Below, one piece after another: positions 34,750 through 45,767 of a stretch of 64,000 nucleotides of DNA. This DNA is from Myotis daubentonii. Its lineage: Eukaryota > Chordata > Mammalia > Chiroptera > Vespertilionidae. The position numbers and the translations under genes were made by a program. Within the stretch, counting starts at the first letter, position 1; every line of letters begins with the position of its first letter. Where the stretch lies: NCBI RefSeq assembly GCF_963259705.1, contig NC_081847.1, positions 94,780,671 through 94,844,670 on the forward strand, given 5' to 3'. Below the pieces are notes generated by a model, which made no database searches, was not told the DNA's origin, and saw nothing but the letters and a program-made list of their open reading frames with translations.

Positions 34750-37290
34750 CTGAAAGTGGGGCTCTCCCGGGTCAGGAACTTCTCTGCAGCCAGGAAGCTG
34801 GAGGCCAGGATTTGAGCACCAATCTGAGGGGCTCAAACTCTTTCTCTCTCCAAGTTTGAAAGACACAGATGTGCTGATCTGTACAAGGCTTGAATCTTTA
34901 CTAAGCGATGGAACCGTCCTCTCTTCCCAGAGAGAATCACGCCGCCTCCCCCGGCCCCGTGTCCGCACATGCCCCACCGAGGGTGGGGGTCTAAGCTCAG
35001 AGCACCGCGGTTTAGTCGGAACCTGCAGGCAGAGGGTTAGACTGTGAGCTGGGAACGTGCGTCCTGAACACGGGGGTGAGAATAACAGCCCCCCACGCTC
35101 AGGGTGATGGTCAGAGTGGAGGATGTACTCGCGGCCCAGCGTGGTTTTCTTAGCTGTCGTGCACTTGACACGCACAGATGGGGAATCGGCTGAGGCCAGG
35201 CCCCGGGCTAAGTGCTCAGGCCCCGTTTTCCAGTGAGACCCGGAGGGAGAGAGACGAGAAGCGGCCCTCACAGCCTCCTGACGCCCCACCTTCCTGCCAG
35301 CCGCCTTCAGCATGAGCGCCTGGAGGCGGGGGTACTGGGGCTGGGACCTTCCCAGGCCTCGCCAGCAGGGCTCCTCAGAGCGACCAAAGGGACCCGCTGG
35401 TAATATCCGTTCCTGGAAAAGCGTGTGAGTGGGACCATTTCCACAAATAGGACCCGGAACGTTCCCATGTGCCGCAGCGCCACTCCCGGGGCCAGTGGGT
35501 CAGCTGCTGGTCCCTCTCCCAGCGGACCCTGCGAGCTCTCCCACGGGCCACAGGGCCAGCGGAGAGGGAGGGGCTGTGGGAAAGAGCGCAGGACCGGACG
35601 GGGACCGTGCTCCCCTCCCGGCTCCACCCGCCCCCTCTACCCCCCACCCCGCCCCAGGCTGAGGTCCTGGGAACATCATCCCTTCACCTGCCTGCTAGGG
35701 ACGGGTTCCCAGTCCGGCCCCGAATCCCCTGGATGACTGAACGCGGACACCTCTTCCCGGTCCCTGCCCAGAGCTTCTAACCCAGTTCCCCGGAGGGGCC
35801 GGCATCGGGTGTAGAGAGCTGCCCGGTGATTCTCAGGCCGCCTAGCTGAGTGCGGAGACTGGGGTGAGACCGCAGTCCGCGGCCTCGGGCCATCTAAACC
35901 TGCTGCTCAGTAAATATCCACAGGCTGAAGACGCGACCCGAGCCAGGCTCTCAGGCTGCAATCACTTTATGCATCAGCCCCTTGCTCACTTCCCTTGGTG
36001 GGAATTGGTACTGATGTGCGCACCTGACAAGTCATCCCGGTGTGCCTACTGTGCGCAAGGGGCCTGGAGATGCTACCACGCAGCCCGAGCCTCGCAGGCT
36101 CAGTGGCTTAAAGGAGCAAACGTCCCCCTGATCCGGCTCAGGGCGTCCCCTGGGAGACGGCCGGGAGCACTGAGCACTTTCCCATCTGGACCCGTCGCCG
36201 GGGAGCAGCCTTGGCTGTGGCAGCAGACGCGGCATTTGGCTGACCTCCCCTCTGCTGATAACTGCCCAGGGCCTGGAGGAGAGCCTCCCCCGCCCGCCGC
36301 GGCACCCCCAGCTCCAGCCTCTGTGCCCCGTCCCCCTCACGGGCCCAGAAGGTGAGGGGAGCCCTAGTCGAGAGCCGGGGGAGTCGAGCAAAGCTAGGAA
36401 TTGACCTCAGCTCTGGTGTTGTCTGGACAGGGGCGAAGGGGTCTGAGACACTCGAAAGATTTGCATCTGCGTAAGAAGTAACGCTGCACTTTTCAGAGCT
36501 GTTTCCTCTAGTTCTTCCTAAAGCCAAATGTTTGCTCACAACCCACCTCCTTCCAGAAAAGACTGGAGGAGAGGGATCGAAATCTGGTAAGATGCCACTG
36601 CAGATCTCCATCCGGAGGCCCTTCCCGCCTCCTCCCTCACTCTCCTAGAAGAGCAGCCCCCCCACCCCCACCCACCTCCACCGTCCCCACTTGCTGAATA
36701 TCTGTGTCCCTTTCTACACTCGCTGCTTCTGTTGCTAATTTCCCCTCCAGGGGTCCCCTCAAACAGCCACTGGCCACTGTGAGGAGAGAGCTTCTTAGGG
36801 CCTTGGGATGAGGGCAGGAGTGGGGGTGACATCAGAAACAGAGGGACAACGCGGGACCCACAAGGAGGGAGGAGGCCACACAAAACCACTTTCTTCAGCC
36901 CCAGGGCAGCCCAGCCCTCCTTGGCAAATCGGCGTCCGTGATAAAAATATTCAAACATTATTTCCACCTTAAAACAAACCAGATGCATTGTTAAGCAGCA
37001 TGCAGAAGCCCCGTGAATTATAAGGCGGACAAACTCCAATACTTCAGTCTGCATTCTCACTTGCAGGGTGGCTTTCTGACACGCCTCCACGCTCCCACTG
37101 AGATGATCACCCCCTGTGCTCGCTCTGCTCGGGGGAAGGGGTACCTGGATGGAGAAGTGGGGGAGCGTGGAGAAGTCTCATCGCCTCCTTTTACAGCTGA
37201 GGATCTGAGATCCAGAGAAGTTGTCTGAGTTCCTCAAAATACACATGGCTACTTGGACTAAAGCTGAGCCCAGAACAGGTGCCTGTCGCA
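34750..37290. other. Intergenic sequence, no gene recognised
   Basis: Positions 37175-37250 (ccttttacagctgaggatc, then gatccagagaagttgtctg) look like a short MIR fragment. The 36930-37080 segment is AT-richer unique sequence (gcattgttaagcagcatgc). Remaining frames have no recognised domain. Confidence 0.5.
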
Positions 37291-37340
37291 CCTTCCAGTT
37301 CCTTCCAGCTCCTTCCAGCACCTTCCAGCACCTTCCAGCA
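37291..37340 (+). repeat. 10-bp minisatellite, 5 copies
   Basis: Five copies of ccttccagca with exact 10-bp spacing and one or two substitutions. Confidence 0.95.
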
Positions 37341-38280
37341 GAGGGAGTAGCACAGGGGAAGCTGTGGGTGAAGAATAGCTTTCATTATTGACCCGGAGAG
37401 GAGCTCTGGGATTGGAACCAGGACATGTGTGTCTGAGCTCCGTCCGCTGCCTGGAAGCTGTGTGGCTCTGAGCGTGTCAGCTGCGCACACAGCCTCGGCT
37501 CCCTCTGGGACCAGCACATCAGGTGGGGGCACACGGGAGCCCTCGGGCCCCGTCCTGGGGGGTCATTCTGGCGCCTGGCACTCAGTGTTTGATTGCCCTC
37601 GGTGGCATCCGCCTGCTGAAAGTGATCCATTTGGTGCTGATTGGGATAATGAAATCAATACTGGCCTGACTCGCCTGTGAGGGGCAATGTGTGGGGAGGT
37701 CCAGTATCACCGACCTTTTTGCGTCTGTGTCTTGGTCTCAGTTCACTAAGGGAAGCTCCTCCTGGGAGAAGGCCGTGGCTTTTCCTCTCGTGTCCCAATC
37801 GGAGTCACGTGTGTTGAGCTCAGGGGTCGCTTCTTGGCCTGCTGACGCTCTGGGGGAGACCGAGGGGGACCCAGGAGAAGCACCTCCTTGTTGAGCCAAC
37901 CAGCCGCCGGCTGCAGATGACGCTGACGCGGTCTGGAGGCCGTGAGGGGTAATGGATGCGGCAGACGCCAACCCTGAGGCGTCGTAGGGAGAGAGCTTTC
38001 TGGAAGACTCGGCGAAGCTTCGGAACCACCCCCGCATCGTTTCCATGTGAAGTAATGTCAACTGTTAGGATGCTCTTTGTTAACTTAAAAAGAGAACCTG
38101 CCATCAACCCTCCTATGTGAATGTCTTTCCATTGAGTGTCTGGTCTCCCAGGAAAATTCTTCTGCAAAAGACTCAACGTAACCGACAGAGAAGAGGCTTG
38201 GCCGTGTGGACGATCTGGTCCCGATCCAGCTACCAAGTCTCCGCCAACTGTTCACCCGCGAAGCCCTTCCCGCACGCAGG
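37341..38280. other. Intergenic sequence, no gene recognised
   Basis: Unique sequence with short frames on both strands; no transposon recognised. Confidence 0.5.
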
Positions 38281-38530
38281 TGCCTTCCCCGCCCTCTCCA
38301 CGGGTCAGGGAGGACATGTGCACGTGGCGGGCCCTTTCCCGCCCTCTCCGCGGGTCAGGGAGGACATGTGCATGTGGTGGGCCCTTTCCCATCCTCTCCG
38401 CGGGTCAGGGAGAACATGTGCACGTGACGGGCCCTTTCCCGCCCTCTCCGCGGGTCAAGGATGGAATGTGCAGGTGGTGGGCCCTTCCCGCCCTCTCCGC
38501 GGGTCAGGGAGGACACGTGCACATGGTGTG
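38281..38530 (+). repeat. 50-bp minisatellite, 5 copies
   Basis: The anchor cgggtcaggg occurs at 38301, 38351, 38401, 38451 and, after a single-base deletion, 38500. Each unit includes gacatgtgcacgtgg and gggccctttcccgccctctcc-like sequence. CACGTG and CATGTG E-box-like hexamers recur in most units. Confidence 0.95.
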
Positions 38531-39706
38531 TAGCACATTCTTCTGACAAGAGACTGGAGGAGGCGGGGCTTGCTGGATGCACTCCCTCGAGGTTACACAG
38601 GAGGACCTGATTGGAAACTAACGTTTAAGGGAAGGGGGTGCCGCTCAGCTACGCTAGGCACCGCCTCTCAGCCTTGGACTGAGAGCCTGTTGCATCCGTG
38701 ATGTGATGGCCAGGCCTGCGCTGATCCCATGTCTTCCCAGGTGAGAAGGAGAGGACCCCTGGCTCCCAACACTCTGCCCTCTGTGGCTCCCACATGCCCT
38801 GAGCCCCAGCAGAAGGAGCAGAAGGTTCCACACCACCCTTCCATCCCTCTGTGCAAAGACACGCCCCCCCACCCCCAGTTCCTTGTGTCCTGGGAGCAGG
38901 CATGGCAGTGAGAAGAGTGAGCACCTCCTGCTGGAGAAGCTACTGTCCCCGAGGGTCAGAGACCTGAGGAACCCAGGGAGCGCCAGGGCAGAGCAGGACG
39001 TGACCCGCCTCGGTGCCTTCTGACCCTTGGAGCTCAGTCAGCAGGCGGAGCTCGGGCTGAGGCCGGGTGGAGAGAGCATTAGGGCAGGGCCTCCTGGCAG
39101 CCGGAATACAGCCTGCATCTCTACATGTATGATTGGATCTCAGACGCTAACTCCAGGCAGCAGAACCTACGCTGGGTCTCCACGCGTGCACATGACTGGC
39201 AGGAAGGAGGCCTCAGTAATGGAGCAGCGCTGGCCACTGGGCATGCATGGCCTCAGGGCTTCCCCCTGGCATCACTGTGTCCTCGACAACTGTCCTGGAA
39301 TGCATCCTGATTCCTGAAATTCCACTTCAGCAGTGGGCTCATTAGTTGCGGCTCCTTCGATGTGGTTAGAAGGTGTGAAGTCAACCGTTTGCCCAGTAGC
39401 TCTTCCCATCACACCGCGACCTGAGCCTCTATCCGGTGATGAAGCGGGCTCTCCTCTCAGGGGCGGAGGCAGGTCCTCAACGAGACTCCGGCAGCAACCC
39501 TGCAGGAGGACCCTCGAGAGGTTTGGGCCGAGTGCCTGCTCGTGGCTGGGCCTTCGGCTCCCTCGTTGCTCAGCAAGAGGCTTCCCTACCCATCCTGCCC
39601 CAGCTTCATGGGCCACGCTGAAGCCCACATTTAAGTGGAAGGCATTGGAAGTGAACACCTGATAAGTAAGCTATGCCCACCAGCTGGGACAGCCTATTCC
39701 TTCAGC
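38531..39706. other. Intergenic sequence, no gene recognised
   Basis: Unique sequence, short overlapping frames, no transposon recognised. Confidence 0.5.
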
Positions 39707-40665
39707 ACACCAACCCAGCAGGTCACACCAACCCAGCAGCTCACACTAACCCAGCAGCTCACACCAACCCAGCAGCTCACACCAACCCAGCAGTTCACAC
39801 CAACCCAGCAGCTCACACTAACCCAGCAGCTCACACCAACCCAGCAGCTCACACCAACCCAGCAGTTCACACTAACCCAGCAGCTCACACCAACCCAGCA
39901 GCTCACACCAACCCAGCAGCTCACACCAACCCAGCAGCTCACACTAACCCAGCAGCTCACACCAACCCAGCAGCTCACACCAACCCAGCAGTTCACACCA
40001 ACCCAGCAGCTCACACTAACCCAGCAGCTCACACCAACCCAGCAGCTCACACCAACCCAGCAGTTCACACTAACCCAGCAGCTCACACCAACCCAGCAGC
40101 TCACACCAACCCAGCAGCTCACACCAACCCAGCAGCTCACACTAACCCAGCAGCTCACACCAACCCAGCAGCTCACACCAACCCAGCAGTTCACACCAAC
40201 CCAGCAGCTCACACTAACCCAGCAGCTCACACCAACCCAGCAGCTCACACCAACCCAGCAGTTCACACTAACCCAGCAGCTCACACCATCCCAGCAGCTC
40301 ACACCAACCCAGCAGCTCACACCAACCCAGCAGCTCACACTAACCCAGAAGCTCACACCAACCCAGCAGGTCACACCATCCCAGCAGCTCACACCAACCC
40401 AGCAGGTCACACCAACCCAGCAGTTCACACCAACCCAGCAGCTCACACTAACCCAGCAGCTCACACCAACCCAGCAGCTCACACCAACCCAGCAGGTCAC
40501 ACCAACCCAGCAGCTCACACCAACCAAGCAGGTCACACCACACCCAGCATGTCACACCTACCCAGCAGCTCACACCAACCCAGCAGGTCACACCAATCCA
40601 GCAGCTCACACCTACCCAGCAGCTCACACCTACCCAGCAGGTCATACCAAGCCAGCAGGTCACAG
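39707..40665 (+). repeat. 18-bp minisatellite, ~53 copies, 198-bp higher-order unit
   Basis: The unit is acaccaacccagcagctc. Variants carry ctaa for ccaa, cagttc for cagctc, or aggtc for agctc. The variant cagttcacacc recurs at 39791, 39989 and 40187, exactly 198 bp (11 units) apart, and the intervening order of variants also repeats, so the array expanded in 11-unit blocks. The right end (from about 40330) is more irregular. Long frames on both strands, reading Thr-Pro-Thr-Gln-Gln or His-Thr-Asn-Pro-Ala repeats, follow from an 18-bp unit without stops and have no support as genes. Confidence 0.97.
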
Positions 40666-40827
40666 TTAGCATGGTTGTGGAGGAAGGCCTGACCTTGTGG
40701 CCTCTCTGTAACCCTGAGACCCAGGGAAGCAGGCGTGTGCTGGGACCATGTTCTCCTAGCCCCTCAGTTACACTCCTGTCCTGGTGAGACTGGGTCTAAT
40801 AAAGCATGCAGAATTCAGGGGTGGGCT

Positions 40828-40949
40828 TCTTTCTTTCCCTTCCTCCCTTCCTCTCTCCTCCCTCCTTCCTCCTTCCTTCCTCTTTCTCCCTTCCTCCTCC
40901 CTCCCTCCCTTTCTTTCTTTCTTTCTCTTTCTTTTATTATTTTTCTTCT

Positions 40950-40996
<47 letters not shown>

Positions 40997-41025
40997 CTTT
41001 CTTCTTTCTTTCTTTCTTTCTTTTT

Positions 41026-41089
<64 letters not shown>

Positions 41090-41139
41090 TTTCTTTCTTT
41101 CTCTTTCTTTCTTCTCTCCTGCTTTCTTTCTTTCCCTGG
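40828..41139 (+). repeat. (CTTT)n polypyrimidine tract
   Basis: CCTT-rich at the left (40840-40910), then long CTTT runs with a few interruptions (attatt, cttctt). Pure pyrimidine over long stretches, so H-DNA formation is plausible. Phe-Leu-Ser frames are artefacts. Confidence 0.97.
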
Positions 41140-41330
41140 AAGAAATGAACAGGATGAGAAAAATGAATTTGGCTTTCACGGGTTTTTTGGGGAGGGGGGC
41201 AAAGCAGGTCTGAGAAATTGGGACCAATTCACTTAAGTGAAAATGTCTGAAGCTGTGTTTCATGCATTTTTGCGAGAAGCTGTAATTATGCTGCTTGGAG
41301 AAGTAATCGGTGGACAGACACAGAGCCCCC
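41140..41330. promoter_or_regulatory. Candidate conserved non-coding element with NKX-like palindrome
   Basis: Includes the perfect palindrome CACTTAAGTG at 41230-41239, which places two NKX2-like CACTTAA/TTAAGTG cores head to head. Nearby are ctgtaattatgctgc and catgcatttttgcg. It is unique sequence directly beside the CTTT tract. Confidence 0.35.
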
Positions 41331-42529
41331 CGAAAGGGCCGCTCTTTCCAAGAGGATGGAAAATGCGAGTCTTAGGAGCCACTCCCCAAACTCCCTTCTG
41401 CCGCTTTGTCTCTTGCATCTGTTCTTTCAGACCCTGAGCGCTTTGCAGTCCGCAGGCGGTTGGTGGGGGGGCGGGGCTGGGCTGAATGTCCCATATTCAC
41501 GTCTCAGACCCGCAGGCCCCCGGGGTGGGAGAGGGGCTCAAGCCCAGCACAAGAACAGCGCCGCTGGGTCTCCAGGCCCCTCAAGTCTACGTTTAGAGCC
41601 GCGTAGTGAGTGACGTGCACGTAGAGCTCCTCTGACTGCGCGCGCACAACGGGATCGCCCGGGGGTGGGTGTCGTTTAGTTCTTCCCTCATCGCCGTCGG
41701 CCTCGCTGGGACCTGGCCCGAGGTGCGCCCCTCCTGGGCAGTCACGGCCACTGGGCGGCCCATGCGTGGCTTGTGTTATATTTTGCTTTTGCAGAGCCAG
41801 GGTGTGGACAGGGGCTCCCGAAGCCACCGCGTGAGCTGAACGGACGCCTCGTCTGCATTAAGAAGCTGTGGGCACGTGGGTGCCACCACTGTCAGCCCGT
41901 CCCCCTGACCCTTGTCCTCATGAAGCCACGGGTCTGACTTCTCCACGCCCAGACTGAGGTGAGGACGTGGGGGCAGTTTGAAATGGAGTTTCCCAGCCTC
42001 ACCCCTGAATCTGTAGCAAAGCAAATAAACCACCAACAACAACACAGATCGTGCTCAATGCCTGGCCCCCAAGCTCCCCACAGGGAGGAAGTGGACGCTG
42101 CTCCCACACTGGGTTAGCGCATCTCCTGAAGGTCAGGCAGTGTGCCCTGTGGTACCCCTTTTTGATCAGGGCCACCCCCCATCCAAGCTCCGGTTATCGG
42201 GGGGCAGCCATACTGGACAGGTCCAGAGGTCCACTCACCCCTCCTCCGTGGCCCGCCCACACGGCACCCACATCCGCTGCACCCACCCAGCGGGGGACCA
42301 GAAATGGGGGAGAAATGTGAGATGTCTTCATGTCGGACGTTACAGGGAGAGAGGGGGAGCCCGGGAAACACTGAGGACGAGCTGGTGAGCTGGGGAGGAC
42401 TCTTGCAAACCCTTCAAATGCGCTGCAGGGCCAGGAGGGGAGCTGCCCGGCTGAGGATCGGGCTCTGGCACGGTCGGAGAGGCAGGACCCCGAGGGCACG
42501 GGCTCCTGGCGGAGCAGCCTAACCGCACA
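41331..42529. other. GC-rich intergenic sequence, no gene recognised
   Basis: Unique sequence; G run at 41463-41477. No transposon recognised. Confidence 0.5.
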
Positions 42530-42602
42530 GGCGGTGCCCAGCCAGTCAGAAGGCCGGTGAGCAGGCGGTGCCCAGCTGGTCAGAAGGCCGGTGAGCAGGT
42601 GG
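42530..42602 (+). repeat. ~35-bp tandem duplication
   Basis: The segment gcggtgcccagccagtcaga...gccggtgagcag is repeated once in tandem with minor changes, and a third partial copy begins at the right edge. Confidence 0.9.
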
Positions 42603-42654
42603 TGGCCCCAGCTCCGCAGGCAGGTAAGAGTGGGCTGGATGCTCCACCTTCTCT

Positions 42655-42870
42655 TTTCTCTCTTCTGCTCTGAGTGGTTACCATGGAGACCACCTGGTGA
42701 AGATGTGATTGACGACAGAAGATGGGAGGAGCCTGGATCCCCAGGTGACTTCATGGTGCAGAGCATCATGCTACCTCCCAAATCATATGAGACAGATGGA
42801 GGAACAAGATGCTTTCAGGACGCTAAGGTGCTGGAATTGTAGCGTTCATCCTAACAGTCACTTACCCAAT
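42655..42870 (+). mobile_element. MLT1-like LTR fragment (ancient ERVL-MaLR)
   Basis: Internal strings match the order of MLT1 LTRs: gaagatgggaggagcctgg, ccccaggtgacttcatgg, a polar middle with catatgagacagatgg, and a terminal cctaacag-like end. Only part of an LTR remains and no internal retroviral sequence is present. Confidence 0.6.
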
Positions 42871-43103
42871 ACAGCGCCCTCATCCCACATCATGAGATGA
42901 TTAACTCAAGTAACTTCCGCCTAGAACTGTGGACGCAGAGCCCGTCACGGCGTATTTATCAAGCGCAGCCCAATGCCCAGCCCGGCTGACGGGTCACCCC
43001 TCAGCTGTCAGACGGTCTGCTTCGGTGTTGTTCACGGAGAACCTGGGCAAACAACCCAGGTTCCTACGTCAAGATAAATCTCTGATTTGTTTTCAGGTAA
43101 CCT
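42871..43103. other. Unique sequence
   Basis: Short stretch with no recognised feature. Confidence 0.5.
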
Positions 43104-43151
<48 letters not shown>

Positions 43152-43164
43152 CGCGCATGCATGG
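43104..43164 (+). repeat. (TG)n(CG)n alternating purine-pyrimidine tract
   Basis: About 19 TG units run into seven or so CG units and then catgcatg. Uninterrupted alternation including CG dinucleotides is the strongest Z-DNA-forming type of sequence in this window. Confidence 0.96.
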
Positions 43165-45532
43165 GCACATGTGTATATGAAAATACACGGTTTGAATTGC
43201 GATGCAAAGAGTCTTTGCTTTGGGGCAAAGAAATCACATTTGTTTTCGGCAGGACTCACCAGAAGGGCCGGTTAGAAGGTTCTAGGGGACTCTGAGGAAT
43301 CTCTCCCTGGATTGAAGTCAGGACTGTATGAAAGCAGTGGGCCGCACAACCCCAGAGGGCACAGCGCGTGAGTCCTGCTTCGGGGAGGGAGTCCTATGAA
43401 GGTGGTTCCCCAGGACCGGCAGGCTCAGAGGTGGACAGTGGCCCCGAGAGGAGCCTCGTCCACAGCGACAGCAGGCCCCTGGCCCCAGCAGTGAGAGCAG
43501 CACCGAGCCGCTCCTGCCGCCCCCCTCCCCCCGGGCCTGGCCAGGAGCCGCTGGGACGGTGGGCACGGTGTTGGGAAGCCAGTGCTGGTTCAAGACCAGC
43601 TTCCACGGCTCTGGACCACACTGAGCAGCAAGGACTTCACGTCCTGTGGCTCCATCACGGAGCTCCCCTGCTCCGTCTGCAGCATCGGACAGATGGACAA
43701 ATGCCCTGCAGGTCGCGTTGTCCCTCAGATGCTGCCCATGGAGACGGGGGCTCTAAGGCCACTGTCTGCCTGGGACACCCCTGTTCCAGGGAGAGCTGTG
43801 CGTGAGCTGCCACGTGACTCTAGGAAGTCTTAAGGCGCCAAGATGACTGGGAACTCTCTGCGTTTCCGGATGCGGGGAGCATGGGAGGAATCGGGAACAT
43901 TTCCAGGCGATCCCAGATTCAGGGAGGGGCTGTGAGCTAACGCGTGCACGCAGACTTCAGACACCTGCAAACGGAATCACTGCAGAGGGGAGGGAGGAGA
44001 TGAAGGAGAGCCGAGCTGCTCTCCCCTCTGAACGCATGGCCGCCCTCCCACGCCTCTGTCCACGTCGCAGGCTCTCCCTGACTGGGCCTCTCGGCTCATC
44101 TCTTTCAGGACGGATTCCCGGATCTGCGGAATGACCAGGCAGGAGCCTGGGTTCTGTGCGGAGGGAAGAGCGGGCTGCAAGGCAAAGGGCAAGGAGGGGA
44201 CCAGCTCTGCATGGGCTCCGGAAGCCAGCCCCTCCTTTCACCGGGATGAACCCTGACCTTCACTCCTCCCCTGACGACCAGCCACCCACCCCTTGGCACC
44301 GGCGATGACCGCACCGCCGTTCCGCTGATCCGGGGGAGGAAGGCATTGAGCGGGAGGAAGGGGGAGCCTCTCGGCCTGCGTGGCGGTTGCCACCTCAGCT
44401 TGCTCTCCGCTGCGCTCGAGGACAGTGGCCTCCGGGAGGCTGGGCAGAGGGGCGAGGGGCCGGCGCCAAGCGCCAGGCTGTGACAGCGAGAAGCGAATGT
44501 GTGTCGCCCCGGGGTCCGCCGGGGGAGAAAGTTTGAAACATTTTAAAAATGCAGGTGCACACGTTCCCCCTGCCAGGAGCGGCGGTGGCACTTTGTAATA
44601 AAATCGTATGTTTATTCTCCACCGTTGAATACACATGCCTTAGTGTTCCCAGGGAGAGCCGCCGCGGTGCGAGCCAGTGAACAGTTTGCCGACGGATTAA
44701 GCACATGTACCAGGAAATAAAACGTGCCGACTCGGGGCGTCTGGCCTCCCGCCTTCGCGCTGGCCCAGAGCTCCCCAGCGAGGCCCTGGGAGCTTTGTGC
44801 AAAGATCTGAATCAGGAAGGATCGCGTTGAAGAGTCACGTGGAGACCGCTCCTGCAGGAGCCCCCAAACCAAAATGTCGAAGGAGCGGTTCAGCTTCGGA
44901 GTCTGTGACAAATGATGGCAAATGAACGGGATATCCGATGGCCAGCGGGGCCCTGTGGGAATTATCCATCAACAGGACTTCCTGGTTACTGGGAAGGTTT
45001 GGGGGGAGGGAGGTGCATCTATGTGAGGGTCTTTGTTGCTAATGTTTTCCCTGAGGCATAGGGCTTGCAGGGGCAAATCTTCAAGTTACTGCATCCTGGG
45101 AAGTTATTTATTTTAGCCAGCATTCATTTCCAGCGTAGAGAAGAATAGCACTCTTATGGGCACTGTGTGGGGAGGCCAGGATGTGCGAGACGGGGTGCCA
45201 GCACCCCCTGCACTGGGGACCCACAGGGGTTAACAACCAGAATGACAGGAGACATGCGGACAATGAGCTCCATCGGGGAAGGGACAGGCACTGGGCTCAG
45301 GGGATCACAGGCGATGAGGGAGGAAGAAAGGCCAGACAGAGGCAGGAAGCCGTCCTATGAGAGGGGACAGGGGTGTCAGAAGGGCACGGAGCTTGCACAT
45401 CCTGAGCGGGATTTGGTCAGGAGGGAGATGGGAGTCCTGGACACGTGCACGGTGTCTGTCGCCCGTGGGCCTGGAGCCTCGCTCTGACACCTGGGCCTCT
45501 TCACGCCACAGACTGCCACTGGGACCCTGGAG

Positions 45533-45534
<2 letters not shown>
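43165..45534. other. Intergenic sequence, no gene recognised
   Basis: Unique sequence. The 44530-44730 part is AT-richer, with gaaacattttaaaaatgc and gacggattaagcac, and could be a conserved element, but evidence is weak. Short frames lack recognised domains. Confidence 0.5.

Positions 45535-45612
<78 letters not shown>
45535..45612 (+). repeat. (CT)n microsatellite
   Basis: About 78 bp of CT units with a few TTT and CCT interruptions. Confidence 0.97.
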
Positions 45613-45616
<4 letters not shown>

Positions 45617-45712
45617 TTGGTCCAGCCAGTATTGCCAGAAAAACCCTCCGGTGGAAAATCAAACTGCGAATGAAAAATGAAGAAGGCATGTGAACAAAGC
45701 AGAACTTGTGAA

Positions 45713-45734
45713 ACACACACACACACACACACAC
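45713..45734 (+). repeat. (CA)n microsatellite, about 11 copies
   Basis: Pure CA run shortly upstream of the telomere-like array. Confidence 0.95.
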
Positions 45735-45767
45735 CTCTCAGTGCAAGACATTCCCAAAAAGTCACAC

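Noticed and set aside
39707..40665. CRISPR-like array of regularly spaced repeats
   Set aside because: Units are contiguous with no unique spacers, and the sequence context is mammalian.
39635..40692. Long plus-strand frames (339-344 codons) reading TPTQQ or HTNPA repeats, as if a repetitive secreted or mucin-like protein
   Set aside because: The 18-bp unit is a multiple of three and has no stop in these frames, so length is automatic. Frames are open on both strands, the start codons lie in ordinary flanking DNA, and no signal peptide or splice context is visible.
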